Below are positions 45,782 through 53,132 of a stretch of 64,000 nucleotides of DNA, piece after piece. Under the pieces are notes generated by a model. That model ran no database searches. It saw only the letters and a program-made list of their open reading frames with translations, and was not told where the DNA came from. This DNA comes from Prosthecobacter debontii (lineage in GTDB: Bacteria > Verrucomicrobiota > Verrucomicrobiia > Verrucomicrobiales > Verrucomicrobiaceae), in NCBI RefSeq assembly GCF_900167535.1, contig NZ_FUYE01000004.1, forward strand, positions 412,709-476,708, written 5' to 3'. The first letter of the stretch is position 1; each line of letters opens with the position of its first letter. The position numbers and the translations under genes were made by a program.

Positions 45782-47506
45782 ATGAACAGGCCCCCCGATC
45801 CCTCGCTCACCCCCATGGACCAGCGTGGTCCCAGCCCCTGGCCTAGTCCGCCCAAGCGCGGTTTTTTCGGCAATCTGATCCGCTTCATCCTGCTGATCAT
45901 CATTGGCACCCTCCTCGTGCTGCCGTTCACGCCGTTTGCGAGCAAGATCAAAAAGGGGTTGAAGGAGCTGATTGCCGCCGCTCAGCAAGAGCGCACGCGG
46001 GTGGTGACCAAAGAAGTGGAAAAGGTCGTCGAAGTCCCCACACAGATCATTAAAGAGGTCGTGAAAGAGGTGGTCAAGGAAGTGCCTGCGCCCCCACCAC
46101 CGCTGCCGGAAAACTACATTCCGCGCAAAGATGTGGATGTCTCCACCTTCTACAATGGCATCACCATCAAGACCCAATTGCTGACGGAGCAGGGGACCTA
46201 TGCCAGCCTGGAGCGCCTGAATCCAGAAGCCTACAAGGCCGAGTTCCAACTCTCGGTCAAGGTGCCCAAGGCCAACCAAAGCGTTCAAGAATTGTCCCGC
46301 ATCAATCCTCAACTGCCCACCTTGCTGCCAGATTTGGATGCCATGCTACCCACTTCGAAGGTGTCCGGTTTCTACCACAAGCTTTACGAGAATAAAACCA
46401 ACGGCATCCAGCGTGACATCACTCGCCTGAACCGCATTCTGGACCGGCATAATTTCTTCGACTGCGAAACCATCCTGGAACTCACCCATCCCGTCAGCCA
46501 ACGCAAAGCGTTGCTAATCCAGTCCGAGATGGACGTCGTGGCTGATGGCTCTGATGGCGATCGCATGGCCACGCTGGATGAGTACATCTACATGTCGGAT
46601 TATTATCAGCCCTTCACGAGCTACGCTTGGGGCAAGAAGACATCGACGCCCAATCCGCTGCTGTCCCGCTGGGAAGAGCGTCTGAAAAAGGCGGAGGCTG
46701 AGTATGCCATCAAGGGCCTGAGTGCAGACCGAAATCGGGAACTCAAGGCCGCTATTGGACAACTCAAGCTTGAGATCGCCGAGATGAAGTCTCGCAGCAG
46801 CCTCATCGCCGAAAAAGATCCGTTCATCGTCATTTCACTGTTGTTCCGCCCCTACGCCGCCACCAACAAGCACACCCCGAGCATTGGCGACTATGCGGTG
46901 GTGATCCATGAGGGGAAAATGTATCCGGCCATTTGCGGTGACTACGGCCCGAGTCAAAAAATGGGCGAGGCCTCGCTCTTCATCGCCAAAGCGGTCAATC
47001 CCAAAGCCTCACCGTATCGCCGCCCCGAAAGTGACCTCAAAGTGACTTACCTGATTTTCCCAGGCACTGCAGAGAAACCCAACAGCCCACCGAATCTGGA
47101 ACGTTGGCACAGTCAGTGTGCGACCTACTTGAAAGAAATCGGCAGCAGCAATGCCGAGCAGTCGCTGCATCGCTGGGAAGATCCCTTCAAGAAACCCGAG
47201 CCTCCGGCGACACCGAATCCACTGGGGGGCACCACAACCACTCCGGTTGCTACCGGGGCAGTACCAACCGGGACGACTGCGCCAGCAGGAGGCGGTGCTG
47301 TGGCAACACCTGCATTGAGTCCGACAGGAACACCCACACCGTCCAACACGCCTGACAATGGCGGAACAGGTCCTGGGCCAGCCACCCCAGCACCCACACC
47401 GACCGACATTTCTGCGCCAACGGGTCCGGCCGCGCAATCGCCAACGCCAGCGACGCCAACCCCGCCGGCGACAAGCGTCAATTCCTCAGAAGCCAGCAAG
47501 CCGTAA
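45782..47506 (+). CDS. Membrane-anchored GH75-like (chitosanase-type) protein with Pro/Thr-rich tail
   Basis: The 574-residue protein has a short cytoplasmic N-terminus, one transmembrane helix (LIRFILLIIIGTLLVLPFTPF), a charged coiled stalk (KEVEKVVEVPTQIIKEVVKE), a globular region, and a low-complexity Pro/Thr/Gly tail (last 110 residues). The segment DYAVVIHEGKMYPAICGDYG, with GEASLFIAKAVN and VTYLIFPGTA, resembles the core of glycoside hydrolase family 75 (fungal-type chitosanase), including its catalytic GD and E. Cleavage of chitosan or a cell-wall-like glycan is possible, but the match is by eye. The outside part faces the periplasm. Confidence 0.7.
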   Translation: MNRPPDPSLTPMDQRGPSPWPSPPKRGFFGNLIRFILLIIIGTLLVLPFTPFASKIKKGLKELIAAAQQERTRVVTKEVEKVVEVPTQIIKEVVKEVVKEVPAPPPPLPENYIPRKDVDVSTFYNGITIKTQLLTEQGTYASLERLNPEAYKAEFQLSVKVPKANQSVQELSRINPQLPTLLPDLDAMLPTSKVSGFYHKLYENKTNGIQRDITRLNRILDRHNFFDCETILELTHPVSQRKALLIQSEMDVVADGSDGDRMATLDEYIYMSDYYQPFTSYAWGKKTSTPNPLLSRWEERLKKAEAEYAIKGLSADRNRELKAAIGQLKLEIAEMKSRSSLIAEKDPFIVISLLFRPYAATNKHTPSIGDYAVVIHEGKMYPAICGDYGPSQKMGEASLFIAKAVNPKASPYRRPESDLKVTYLIFPGTAEKPNSPPNLERWHSQCATYLKEIGSSNAEQSLHRWEDPFKKPEPPATPNPLGGTTTTPVATGAVPTGTTAPAGGGAVATPALSPTGTPTPSNTPDNGGTGPGPATPAPTPTDISAPTGPAAQSPTPATPTPPATSVNSSEASKP

Positions 47507-47681
47507 TTTCCGACTTAGCAAACCACGACCTTGCATCTCGATCAGCCGGCAAAGGCCACTTTGGGCCGTGAGTCGTGGTTGGATGGACGATGAACATGCT
47601 GATTGCAGGTTGCCCACGGGTTGACGAGAAATAGGGCGGTACAAGCACCTAAAAAGGCAGGCTCTGGGCTTCTTTAATAAC

Positions 47682-47698
47682 TACATACAATGTATGTA
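47682..47698. promoter_or_regulatory. Perfect palindrome, operator-like
   Basis: TACATACA and TGTATGTA flank a single central base. Its position before a candidate promoter and transcript suggests a repressor site. Confidence 0.4.
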
Positions 47699-47818
47699 AT
47701 GTGAAGTGTTGACGAATTCACCGGAATGTGCTTGCGCGGGTCTTACTGAGTATTACTCTTATTACGCTGATTCTTCGAACCTTTCAGCTCGCTTGGTTGC
47801 TTTCTACCCTCCAAGCAC

Positions 47819-47854
47819 TGCCCGTCAGAGGCCTTACTCTGACGGGCATTTTTT
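47819..47854 (+). terminator. Strong Rho-independent terminator
   Basis: TGCCCGTCAGAG pairs perfectly with CTCTGACGGGCA around a 6-base loop, followed by six T. No protein gene ends just before it (the GH75-like gene ends over 310 bases upstream). Confidence 0.9.
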
Positions 47855-47869
47855 ACCCCTAACGCCGAC

Positions 47870-48190
47870 ATGAAAATTTCGATATCTTACGAGACGGCCA
47901 CAAATAATCCGAACCAGATTCTCACGGTCCAAATTTTAGCGCCCGAAGAAGCTGGAGATATATTTCGAAGTTTCGTGAGTAGGATTTTTCCGGGCGAAGT
48001 CCTAAAATATGCAAGCTTGGGTGGTTTGAACCGAGAACAGTGGTCCATTGAGGTTCCAGAATTTACTCTCAGAAACGCGAGGCTCATTGCTGGCGAAATC
48101 AATAATCATTTATCTGAAAAAGCAGAGGAGACCGGGCGCAAATTTCGTCTGGAGTTCGGGGAGAAATTTAGAGAAATTGAAAATTTATAA
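47870..48190 (+). CDS. Hypothetical protein
   Basis: The protein of 106 residues has no recognised domain. It is charged and predicted soluble, alternating strands and helices (ILTVQILAPEEAGDIF, WSIEVPEFTLRNARLIAGE, KAEETGRKFRLEFGEKF). It begins 15 bases after a terminator, so it must have a promoter inside or just after that hairpin or be read from leaky transcription. It is plausible as a small gene because its codon pattern is consistent, but I cannot name a family. Confidence 0.5.
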   Translation: MKISISYETATNNPNQILTVQILAPEEAGDIFRSFVSRIFPGEVLKYASLGGLNREQWSIEVPEFTLRNARLIAGEINNHLSEKAEETGRKFRLEFGEKFREIENL

Positions 48191-49082
48191 AGCTCTTGAC
48201 TCCTTTGAGAGAAGAGCCTTAAGCTAATTGCGCCGCGTAGAAACGGCCTCGGAGTAGAAACCGAGTCAGTCAGCAAACAATGAAAGGTTCGGAAGCACAG
48301 CGACGCGTGCCCAATGGGATTTCGCGTATACGCCCCCTCTTTTTTGAGTGGGTGCTAAGCCCTACTCGGCATGATCCGAGAGACGGGCGACCTAAAGAGG
48401 ACATTCAACTCTTGCTACCGCTTCAGTTCCCTTCGCAACCGGCGAGGGCTCATGAAAAAGAGAAGATCCACGGCTGAAGTTCTCCTATCCCGAGTCCCTA
48501 AGCGCTCCAAGCGACCCTCATGGATGGCGCTGGAGTCGCCGCCCATTTCCCCCGATGGCATGAGCGACAAAGAAGCTCATCTCTGGTGGGTATCTGTCCG
48601 CGTGAAACCACAGCGGGCTAAATCTGGCAGACCAGCGGGCCACCGTGAGGGCTTGCGTGTAGCGGATGAATCCGCCGCCGTTGGAACTGCCCGCCGTGCC
48701 TCCAATCGAACCGTGGGGGCGCGGCGTCAGACTTTCCGCCTTTTGGCACGTCCAGGAACTGACCTGGCTGCTACGGATCACCCAAGCGGGCAAACCTGCC
48801 TCCCCTGCTCTGGGCCTAACACACTGGAGGCACAACCCATGAAACCCAAGAAGCCCATAGGGACTCATGTCGGCCTATCGCGCATCCGGCTGATTGGTCG
48901 GAATAGTGGACTCAGGCGGTGTGAGCTTGGGGGGCGGAGAAATCGGAGCTCAGAGGGTTGGCCGTTTATCATTGGAAGTTCAGATAGAAGGATTTCTCAT
49001 CTCTTCAAATCTATTGAAAGTCTCCATAAAATGCGCGTTGACCATACGTAAAACACCTGTCTAGTTATGGAAATTACAGTTT
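48191..49082 (+). other. Gene-poor stretch without supported genes
   Basis: Open frames exist on both strands (the longest is at 48371-49051, 226 codons, plus), but their products are Arg/Ser/Pro-rich, without domain likeness, and overlapping frames on the opposite strand are open too. I see no ribosome binding site or motif that supports any of them. A weak promoter-like pair TTGACT (48195)...TTAAGC (48218) is all that stands out. It may be a decayed or dispersed element. Confidence 0.4.
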
Positions 49083-49458
49083 ATGTTTGACGCCGAAGTG
49101 AACCATCAGCTCCTCGCGGAAATCCGCCATGTACGAGTGATTCTGTCCCGCTGGATCATCTTTCAGGTCGTGTTGGGTGCGCTTTGCTCTTGGCAGTGCC
49201 TTTTATTACGTCCATGAGCAGGCGAGAAAGCTCAAGGAAGCTGAGATGAGGATAGCCTTTGCTGGAAACCTGGAGAGTCGCCTTGTGCGTGAGATCTCGA
49301 AGTTGGTGGAAAAGATCAGCACTCCGAAGGAACTCCCCCGTTCGCCTTCTGGTCAGGTGCTCTATCCCGGACCATCAGCGCCACCCAAGTTTCCCTCAGG
49401 CACTCGCTTTGTATCAGATCCAAGTCAGCCGAAAGGTTATCGAGCTGTGAACGAGTGA
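49083..49458 (+). pseudogene. Small membrane protein gene with probable frameshift
   Basis: From the ATG at 49083 the frame reads MFDAEVNHQLLAEIRHVRV and ILSRWIIFQVVLG, then stops after 44 codons. The +1 frame from about 49173 continues naturally with RFALGSAFYYVHEQ and a charged helical stretch to the stop at 49458. A one-base insertion near 49170-49176 would restore a protein of about 125 residues with one transmembrane helix, a coiled-coil stalk and a Pro/Ser-rich end. This may be true decay or a sequencing error. The function is unknown. Confidence 0.55.
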
Positions 49459-49489
49459 GGCCTTGAGAGTGTCTTTTTGCATCACGGTT

Positions 49490-49726
49490 ATGTCATTAAG
49501 AGAAAGGTCATTCGAAAATTCGGAGGCTGTAAAGCCTGGGGATTCTCATCGGCTGAAATCGCTCTGGCTCTATGGGGGCATCTTTATCCTGTCGATTTTG
49601 CCAGTCTTGATTTGGGCACTCGTCCAACTGTGCGGCCACACGTGGTTGCAAGACAAGCTGACCAGTCGGCCGCGTGGTCCGCATGAGAAAAATGCTCTCC
49701 CGGAGCCAATAATCAAGACATCTTAA
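49490..49726 (+). CDS. Small single-span membrane protein (paralog A)
   Basis: The protein of 78 residues has a charged N-terminus and one transmembrane helix, LWLYGGIFILSILPVLIWAL, then a basic tail. The helix is 13 of 23 identical with the one in the small protein at 50218, so the two are paralogs. A terminator follows 11 bases after its stop. An in-frame ATG at 49463 lies further upstream. No known family is recognised. Confidence 0.5.
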   Translation: MSLRERSFENSEAVKPGDSHRLKSLWLYGGIFILSILPVLIWALVQLCGHTWLQDKLTSRPRGPHEKNALPEPIIKTS

Positions 49727-49737
49727 ACAATTGAACT

Positions 49738-49760
49738 TCAGCGCCAAACGCTGACTTTTT
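49738..49760 (+). terminator. Rho-independent terminator of paralog A
   Basis: TCAGCG pairs with CGCTGA around a 5-base loop, followed by C and five T. The short stem makes it moderate, but the position is right. Confidence 0.6.
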
Positions 49761-50217
49761 ACGTTCTGTTGGTACGCTCTTATCGACCCTCATAAGGGGC
49801 CTTTGGCACAACGGGCTGCTGTCTCAGCAAATCGAAACAGTGCCAGTATCCCCCGCCCGGCAGCAAACTCACCCGCCCTGATCGGCGCGGAAAGCGTGCC
49901 CAGAGGGGCAATCCCTCCAGAAGGAACACCCCTCAACTTGCAACTTAACAAACTGCGTCTCAGGGCTGGTTTCCAGGTTTTTCCGTCCAGCCCTGACCTG
50001 CATTTCTCGAGTGGGTGTGATCTCGACAAGGCGACCTATCCAAGTGGATGGCCATTTGAAGTGTTTGCTGTGCCTGGAGGGTCAAATCTCTCCTCGTTTT
50101 GGCAGGTTTTCAAAAAGCTGAATTTCTCGTTTTGTATGGGGCCGACCACCAAATTCATGAATGGCAGTCGACCACGAAAGAAGAAGACCGCTGAGCAACG
50201 TGAGATTTCAAACTTGT
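49761..50217 (+). other. Gene-poor stretch between the paralogous small genes
   Basis: An ORF of 143 codons at 49803-50234 has no recognisable domain and runs into the following gene in another frame. The minus strand also has an open frame (49790-50029) of low-complexity type. I see nothing that supports either. Confidence 0.4.
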
Positions 50218-50436
50218 ATGCCTTTTACCCGTAACCACGCCAAAGCGGCAAATGTAAGCGAGAGGCAAGCCGAATCCGATTTTTGGCTCTACTCTGGCAT
50301 GGTGATTTTCTCCATACTGCCCGTCATTATATGGGCCGTGATTGAAATGGGTGAAGGTATCTACGCCCACACTGTGTTGTCCCCATGCAGATGCTCAGTG
50401 GAGGAGGTTGCACTGGATGAGACCGAAACACGTTGA
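50218..50436 (+). CDS. Small single-span membrane protein (paralog B)
   Basis: The protein of 72 residues starts MPFTRNHAKAANVSERQAES and has one transmembrane helix, FWLYSGMVIFSILPVIIWAV, closely like that of the paralog at 49490. The tails differ: after the helix each protein has unrelated sequence, as if the 3' end of one or both was replaced. An upstream in-frame ATG at 50161 would add 19 residues. Confidence 0.5.
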   Translation: MPFTRNHAKAANVSERQAESDFWLYSGMVIFSILPVIIWAVIEMGEGIYAHTVLSPCRCSVEEVALDETETR

Positions 50437-50439
50437 GGT

Positions 50440-50560
50440 TTTTAAGGGTTCGCCGTGGTTGAAGGACGAAATGCCCCGCCGAAACCGAGGGATCAGACTC
50501 CGGATATCCAATCCGCGGAGCCTCGATTCTTAAGGGCCGGGCCAATGTTGGCGCACCAGA
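50440..50560 (-). repeat. Possible remnant of REP-associated transposase or dispersed repeat
   Basis: On the minus strand a TTG at 50545 opens the peptide ARPLRIE, the usual first residues of REP-associated tyrosine transposases (RAYT; MARPLRIE...), but the following residues do not match and the frame ends after 72 codons. The flanks are compatible with a degenerate mobile or repeated element. The call rests on seven residues. Confidence 0.3.
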
Positions 50561-50685
50561 GCAGCGCGTGAAAACCCCCGCAAATGTGACTATATTTAAT
50601 AATCAATATTTGTTTATATTCAGTCTTTTAAGCCTGCTTTTCACGTCAATTTGATCATTTGGCTCGATCTGAAGAAACACTGCAT

Positions 50686-51585
50686 TCACATGGCAAAAAT
50701 GCGGTCCATGCGGTCGGTGAGCATCTTGAGGCCATTGGGGTTGAGGCCACCGCGTTGCTCGCTGATCGCCCAGCCGGTGTAGCCGATGTCATCGAGTGCT
50801 TTCATGATCGCGGGCCAGTTGTTGTTACCTTCCGTCAGGTCACAGTCGAAGCCTTTCCAGACACCTTCGTCCTTCATTTTCTGGGTGCTGTATTCTTTGA
50901 CGTGAATGCGGTTGATCCGTTTCCCCAGCACCTTAATCCACTGCTCCGGCCAACCGTAACGCAGCACGTTTCCGATATCGAAATGCCAACCGACGATGGG
51001 ATCACCAATTTCATCGAGAAAACGCACGGCCTCCAGGGGGCTCAAGATAAAATTGTTCCAGACGTTCTCGATCGAGATTTTGACGCCCAATTCTTTGGCC
51101 AGGGGGACGGCCTTTTTGATCTGCGTAATGGAACGTTCCCAAGCGAGATCATAAGGCACCTCTTCATTGCACACCCCCGGCACCACCAGAATGGAGTCTG
51201 TGCCATAGGCCTTGGCGTCACGGAGGGTGGTCAGCACCCCCTGGAGGCCCTCCTCACGGATTTTTTCATCATTGTGCGTGAGGGTTTGCTTCCAATGGGT
51301 GTGGCAACAAACGCTGGCAGCCTGGAGACCCGAGGTGCCTAAGGCGTCCAAGACTTCCTGCTGATTCATGCCCCCTGCAGGTTCGACCCCCTCATAGCCT
51401 GCGGCTTGGGCCGCCTGATATTTTTCAATCAAGGTTCCTTTAATCCCAAGTGTGCCCCCCATGATGGCCTTCCGAAGCTGGCGGGTCGGACTGGCGGCGA
51501 GGGACGAAGCCGGCCGTGAGAATGCAGTTGCTGAAGTGATAGCGGCTCCGAATGTGCGACGGATGAAAGTGCGGCGGGAGGTCAT
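50686..51585 (-). CDS. Tat-exported sugar phosphate isomerase/epimerase-like TIM-barrel protein
   Basis: The 299-residue protein starts with a twin-arginine signal (MTSRRTFIRRTFGAAITSA). The xylose-isomerase-like barrel follows: AAGYEGVEPAGGM, SILVVPGVCNEEVPYD, GVKISIENVWNNF (metal-ligand glutamate), VGWHFDIGNVLRYG (ligand aspartate), INRIHVKEYS and WAISEQRGG (ligand glutamate). The metal site is thus complete. The role is probably periplasmic sugar or cyclitol conversion. The frame is open to 51633, but the chosen ATG places the Tat motif at the N-terminus. Confidence 0.88.
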   Translation of the reverse strand: MTSRRTFIRRTFGAAITSATAFSRPASSLAASPTRQLRKAIMGGTLGIKGTLIEKYQAAQAAGYEGVEPAGGMNQQEVLDALGTSGLQAASVCCHTHWKQTLTHNDEKIREEGLQGVLTTLRDAKAYGTDSILVVPGVCNEEVPYDLAWERSITQIKKAVPLAKELGVKISIENVWNNFILSPLEAVRFLDEIGDPIVGWHFDIGNVLRYGWPEQWIKVLGKRINRIHVKEYSTQKMKDEGVWKGFDCDLTEGNNNWPAIMKALDDIGYTGWAISEQRGGLNPNGLKMLTDRMDRIFAM

Positions 51586-51646
51586 GAGAGATCCAATCAA
51601 TACGTCGCGATCATGCCAGGCCTGTCGCAGCATTGGCGAGAGACAA

Positions 51647-51685
51647 AAACAAAAAATCGGCAGCCTGATTTCTCAAGCTGCCGAT
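51647..51685 (-). terminator. Terminator of the Gld-like ABC operon
   Basis: On the plus strand ATCGGCAGC (51656-51664) pairs with GCTGCCGAT (51677-51685). On the minus strand it runs into a T tract, ending the operon 31 bases after its last stop. Confidence 0.88.
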
Positions 51686-51716
51686 AAGGGGTTTCAATCA
51701 AAGGAAGACGGGCAGC

Positions 51717-53093
51717 TTACTTTTTCTGCTCGACGACGGGTGCAGCATTGGGATCTGCCTCAGGCTTGATTTCCGTTTTAGGAGCGGTAGGCAGTTCGAT
51801 CGGAGGAGTGGAGACTGAGGGAGCCGATGGCGCCGGAGCCAGAGGGGCTGCCGGGGGCGATGCAGGAGCGGCCCCAGGCGTCGGCATTGAGAAGGAAGGA
51901 GCTGTCGGCGATGCCGCTGCACCTGTCGGAGGTGCTGGAGCGGGCTCCGCCTTCGCTTCGACCTTAACGATCTCACTGCGCTTCTTGAAGAAGTTATTCA
52001 CCGTGTACTCAGAGACTTCGAAGGCCCATCCTGCGAACTTCTGTTCTTTGGCGAGTTTTTCTTCCAGGCTCTTTTTCTTGGAGGCAAAGGCTTCGTCGGC
52101 CTTCTTTTTGTCTTCTTCCTTCTCATCCTTCACCGCTGGGCGAGCTTTGGGAATATCTGCACTGACATCGACGGTGAGGTAATAACGATCACTCCCGCCC
52201 TTGGACTGCTTGGCGGCACTGAGGTTGTAGGTGAAGCCGTCGAAGGTGACGATCTTCGCCTTCACCGCATCTTTCATCACCTCGGCCACTTTGTCTGTAG
52301 CGACTACATCGTTGAAGGTCGGTGCAGACAGCAAGCTACCCAGGGTGACTTTGGTGTTGTCCAAGCCCTCGCCGGACTTAGCGTCGAGTAGTTTGAATTC
52401 GGTTTCAGTGACTTCGCTGCGACCAGCTTTCCAGCCTTCTTCGGCTTGTGCCGGAGTTACCGTGATCTCTTTGATGTCCTTCACGTCGATGAAGGATTTA
52501 TCCAGCCAGGACTCGGGTTTGGGTTCCAAGTCAAAGAAGGAGTTACTGACGACCCAGATGGTTTCGCCATCATCGGGAATGCGGACGAAGCGCTGGGTGC
52601 CGCCATCAAAAGCGGTGCTGCTACGGCCACCGGCAATCGAGATGGATTCACCGAGGATCAGGGATTTGATGATCTTATCCCCTTCCCCGATCAACTCAAT
52701 CTGAGTGCCGACCCCCTCGGTGCCTTCCCCGGGAGGGAGCACCTTGATCTCAGCCCAGGCACCTTTTCCGACCTGCTGCTTGTTAGCTACCCGCTGCTCG
52801 TATAGCTCACTTAAGGCCGAATTGATGCGGTCCACACTGGCGGCATACCCCCCGCGCTCAGCCACACGAGCGGATTTGCCATCTTCATTGACGATGATGG
52901 TCGCTTCGGAGGAGGCATCGCGAATGCGCAGTTTTTTAACGGCCGTGACTTCAAAATCAGGCAACAACCGCTCACGGCTTTTCACACCGCGGGTGACGGC
53001 GGTATTCATGACGGCATTCTGCTGATTTTGATAGATGACGGCGGCGCCGATCAAGGCACCCAGCACGACTAGCAAAATAATGATCTTCTTCAT
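51717..53093 (-). CDS. DUF4340 domain protein
   Basis: The 458-residue protein has an N-terminal membrane anchor (IIILLVVLGALIGAAVIY), a DUF4340 body (about 30-390; LLPDFEVTAVKKLRIRDASS, ESWLDKSFIDVKDIKEITV) and a Pro/Ala-rich tail. DUF4340 proteins are encoded with GldG-type ABC genes, as here, and are believed to be a periplasmic part of that system. It is the last gene of a four-gene operon. Confidence 0.88.
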   Translation of the reverse strand: MKKIIILLVVLGALIGAAVIYQNQQNAVMNTAVTRGVKSRERLLPDFEVTAVKKLRIRDASSEATIIVNEDGKSARVAERGGYAASVDRINSALSELYEQRVANKQQVGKGAWAEIKVLPPGEGTEGVGTQIELIGEGDKIIKSLILGESISIAGGRSSTAFDGGTQRFVRIPDDGETIWVVSNSFFDLEPKPESWLDKSFIDVKDIKEITVTPAQAEEGWKAGRSEVTETEFKLLDAKSGEGLDNTKVTLGSLLSAPTFNDVVATDKVAEVMKDAVKAKIVTFDGFTYNLSAAKQSKGGSDRYYLTVDVSADIPKARPAVKDEKEEDKKKADEAFASKKKSLEEKLAKEQKFAGWAFEVSEYTVNNFFKKRSEIVKVEAKAEPAPAPPTGAAASPTAPSFSMPTPGAAPASPPAAPLAPAPSAPSVSTPPIELPTAPKTEIKPEADPNAAPVVEQKK

Positions 53094-53132
53094 GGATGAT
53101 GGTTCTAACGAAGAGAGTTGATGAAACGAGGG

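Larger units (their letters stand above)
47507..47869 (+). ncRNA. Possible small RNA or leader (palindrome, then strong terminator)
   Basis: No convincing ORF is found in this 363-bp gap. From 47682 to 47698 is a perfect 8+1+8 palindrome (TACATACA A TGTATGTA), an operator-like site. TTGACG lies just after it at about 47711, with no clear -10 box. A perfect 12-bp terminator hairpin (47819-47848) followed by six T then ends the region, just before a small hypothetical gene. The terminator has no matching gene near it, so a 100-150-base transcript is likely. I do not recognise its family. Confidence 0.35.

Noticed and set aside
47009-47499. Minus-strand open frames opposite the GH75-like gene tail
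   Set aside because: They reflect the repetitive Pro/Thr-rich codons of the tail read backwards.
48371-49051. Open frame of 226 codons, plus strand
   Set aside because: Arg/Ser/Pro-rich product with no domain likeness; another frame on the minus strand is open too; no start signal seen.
49804-49820. Sigma-54-like promoter TGGCAC...TGC
   Set aside because: Spacing between the GG and GC elements is one base too long.
49803-50234. Open frame of 143 codons, plus strand
   Set aside because: No recognisable domain, Pro/Ser-rich; it runs into the start of the following small membrane protein in a different frame.
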